Positions 5,849 through 6,861 of a DNA stretch of 6,861 nt are shown here, piece by piece. A program made the translations under genes and the position numbers. This DNA is from JACPKO01 sp964406775. Lineage in GTDB: Bacteria; Patescibacteriota; Microgenomatia; Daviesbacterales; UBA10151. Position 1 is the first letter of the stretch; every line of letters starts with the position of its first letter. The stretch is from the NCBI GenBank assembly GCA_964406775.1, contig CAYOSW010000053.1:1-6861 (forward strand), given 5' to 3'. The notes beneath the pieces are model-generated. The model saw only the letters and a program-made list of their open reading frames with translations. It had not been told where the DNA came from and ran no database searches.

Positions 5849-6861
5849 GTGAAAGTTCCTTTACAACCGAAGGTTGCGCTAGTTCACGACTATTTAAAAG
5901 AATACGGCGGAGCAGAGCGGGTTCTTGAGAGTCTGCATAAAATGTGGCCGGATGCTCGTGTTTATACCGCTTATTATGATCCCAAAGCTTTAGGTATCCA
6001 CGCCGAAAACTTTAAAGACTGGAATATTAAAGTTTCCTGGCTACAGTACCTGCCTTTTTCCGGTAAATTGATTTCGCCCCTGCGGATAATAGCGGTAAAT
6101 GTTTTTGAGAGTCTGGACCTCTCGGAGTTTGATGTAGTGATCTCCTCCTGCAATACGTATTTCTCCAAAGCAATTAAAGTAAGACCGGGTGCAAAACATT
6201 TAAGCTATATACACACCCCCCCGAGATATTTGTACGGATATACAACATCCTTTAACTATAAAAAACACTGGTGGACAAGAGTCGTTGCCGAAATTATGAA
6301 TCATTTCTTAAGAATTGTGGATTTTGAAGTCTCCCAAAGACCGGATATTTTAATTGCAAACTCTAAAAATGTATCAAGGAGAATTGAGAAGTTTTACAGA
6401 AGAGGAAGCGAAATTATTTATCCGCCTGTGAATGTCGAGACTTTAATTAAGTCTAAAAAACAAAATGGTAAATACTTTTTAACACTCAACAGGTTATCCC
6501 GGGGGAAGGGGACAGAAGTCGCTGTTACGGCCTGTTCAAAATTAGATCTACCTTTGAGAGTTGCCGGCACCGGCTCTGAAATTAATAACTTAAAAAAGAT
6601 TGCCGGTAAATCGGTCCAATTTCTAGGAGAAATAACTGAAGAAGAAAAAGCGGTAATCTTTTCTGAAACAATAGCTTTAATTGCCTGCTCAGAAGATGAG
6701 GATTTTGGAATAACAGTAGTTGAGGCTCAGGCGGCCGGAGTGCCGGTAATAGCGGCAAAAGCCGGAGGGCATTTGGAGACAGTTATTCCCGGTAAAACAG
6801 GAGAACTCTATGACCCGGGATTTTTAAGCAATTATAATTCTTATGTGGATTCGGTTTCCGT
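5849..6861 (+). CDS. GT4 family glycosyltransferase (runs off right edge)
   Basis: The first 337 codons of a GT-B fold glycosyltransferase that most likely transfers a sugar from a nucleotide-sugar donor to a cell-surface glycan or lipid-linked acceptor at the inner face of the membrane. The acceptor domain opens with KVALVHDYLKEYGGAERVLE (residues 8-27), the glycine-rich loop of the family. SYIHTPPRYLY at 119-129 is typical of the WbaZ-like mannosyltransferase branch. ANSKNVSRRI at 170-179 and YPPVN at 191-195 mark the crossover to the donor domain. FLTLNRLSRGKG at 210-221 is the G/R-L..KG donor loop, and EDFGITVVEAQAAGVPVIA at 284-302 is the EX7E motif with E284 and E292. GGHLETV and GKTGELYDP follow. 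Only the last few tens of residues should be missing. The GTG start is fixed by the adjacent -10 box and the conserved N terminus; sugar specificity is not readable. Confidence 0.93.
   Translation, partial: MKVPLQPKVALVHDYLKEYGGAERVLESLHKMWPDARVYTAYYDPKALGIHAENFKDWNIKVSWLQYLPFSGKLISPLRIIAVNVFESLDLSEFDVVISSCNTYFSKAIKVRPGAKHLSYIHTPPRYLYGYTTSFNYKKHWWTRVVAEIMNHFLRIVDFEVSQRPDILIANSKNVSRRIEKFYRRGSEIIYPPVNVETLIKSKKQNGKYFLTLNRLSRGKGTEVAVTACSKLDLPLRVAGTGSEINNLKKIAGKSVQFLGEITEEEKAVIFSETIALIACSEDEDFGITVVEAQAAGVPVIAAKAGGHLETVIPGKTGELYDPGFLSNYNSYVDSVS

Noticed and set aside
358..5850. A 12-base exact repeat, CAATTAATCGGT, at 358-369 and 5839-5850
   Set aside because: About one such match is expected by chance in a window of this size, and the two copies sit differently relative to their genes.
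5974..6168. A 64-codon minus-strand open frame
   Set aside because: It is antisense to the well-supported glycosyltransferase coding sequence.
3564..6861. The four plus-strand genes as a classical operon encoding one system
   Set aside because: Each gene has its own -10 box directly before its start, and the functions (MYG1-like, orphan, MBL hydrolase, glycosyltransferase) give no shared pathway that the sequence supports.

Overview
This 6.9 kb window holds seven tightly packed protein genes and no RNA gene, CRISPR array or insertion sequence that I can see. Base composition is moderate to AT-rich. All five visible stop codons are TAA, and the standard bacterial code fits (glycine is GGN, tryptophan is TGG). 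Start codons lack Shine-Dalgarno sequences, gaps between genes are 24 to 69 bp, and several proteins are unrecognised. Together with a reduced DNA polymerase I, this suggests a small-genome bacterium, possibly of the Candidate Phyla Radiation (Patescibacteria, perhaps Microgenomates). That placement is an inference from style, not from a marker gene.

Layout from left to right. Positions 1-332 (minus strand) are the N-terminal 110 codons of an unidentified protein that runs off the left edge. A 69 bp divergent gap follows, then polA (402-2561, plus), a DNA polymerase I with a 5' nuclease and a polymerase domain but no room for the usual 3'-5' exonuclease domain between them. It is convergent with a 323-residue membrane protein gene (2558-3529, minus), and the two genes share a TTAA in which both stop codons lie. 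A 34 bp divergent gap carrying two face-to-face promoters separates that gene from four genes on the plus strand: a MYG1/DHH-like protein (3564-4373), an orphan soluble protein (4424-5149), a metallo-beta-lactamase-fold hydrolase (5195-5824) and a family GT4 glycosyltransferase that runs off the right edge (5849-6861).

The most striking feature is shared. Six of the seven genes have a -10-like box, in five cases with an extended TGn element, ending only 6 to 9 nt before the start codon. Transcription would then begin at or within a few bases of the start codon, so the mRNAs should be leaderless. The plus-strand genes after 3564 therefore look like separately transcribed units set head to tail, not a classical operon. 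I see no functional link between the neighbours: DNA repair/replication, a probable metal-dependent nuclease or phosphoesterase, an MBL hydrolase and a surface-glycan glycosyltransferase. No complete novel system is evident; the exonuclease-less polymerase and the uniform leaderless start architecture deserve attention.
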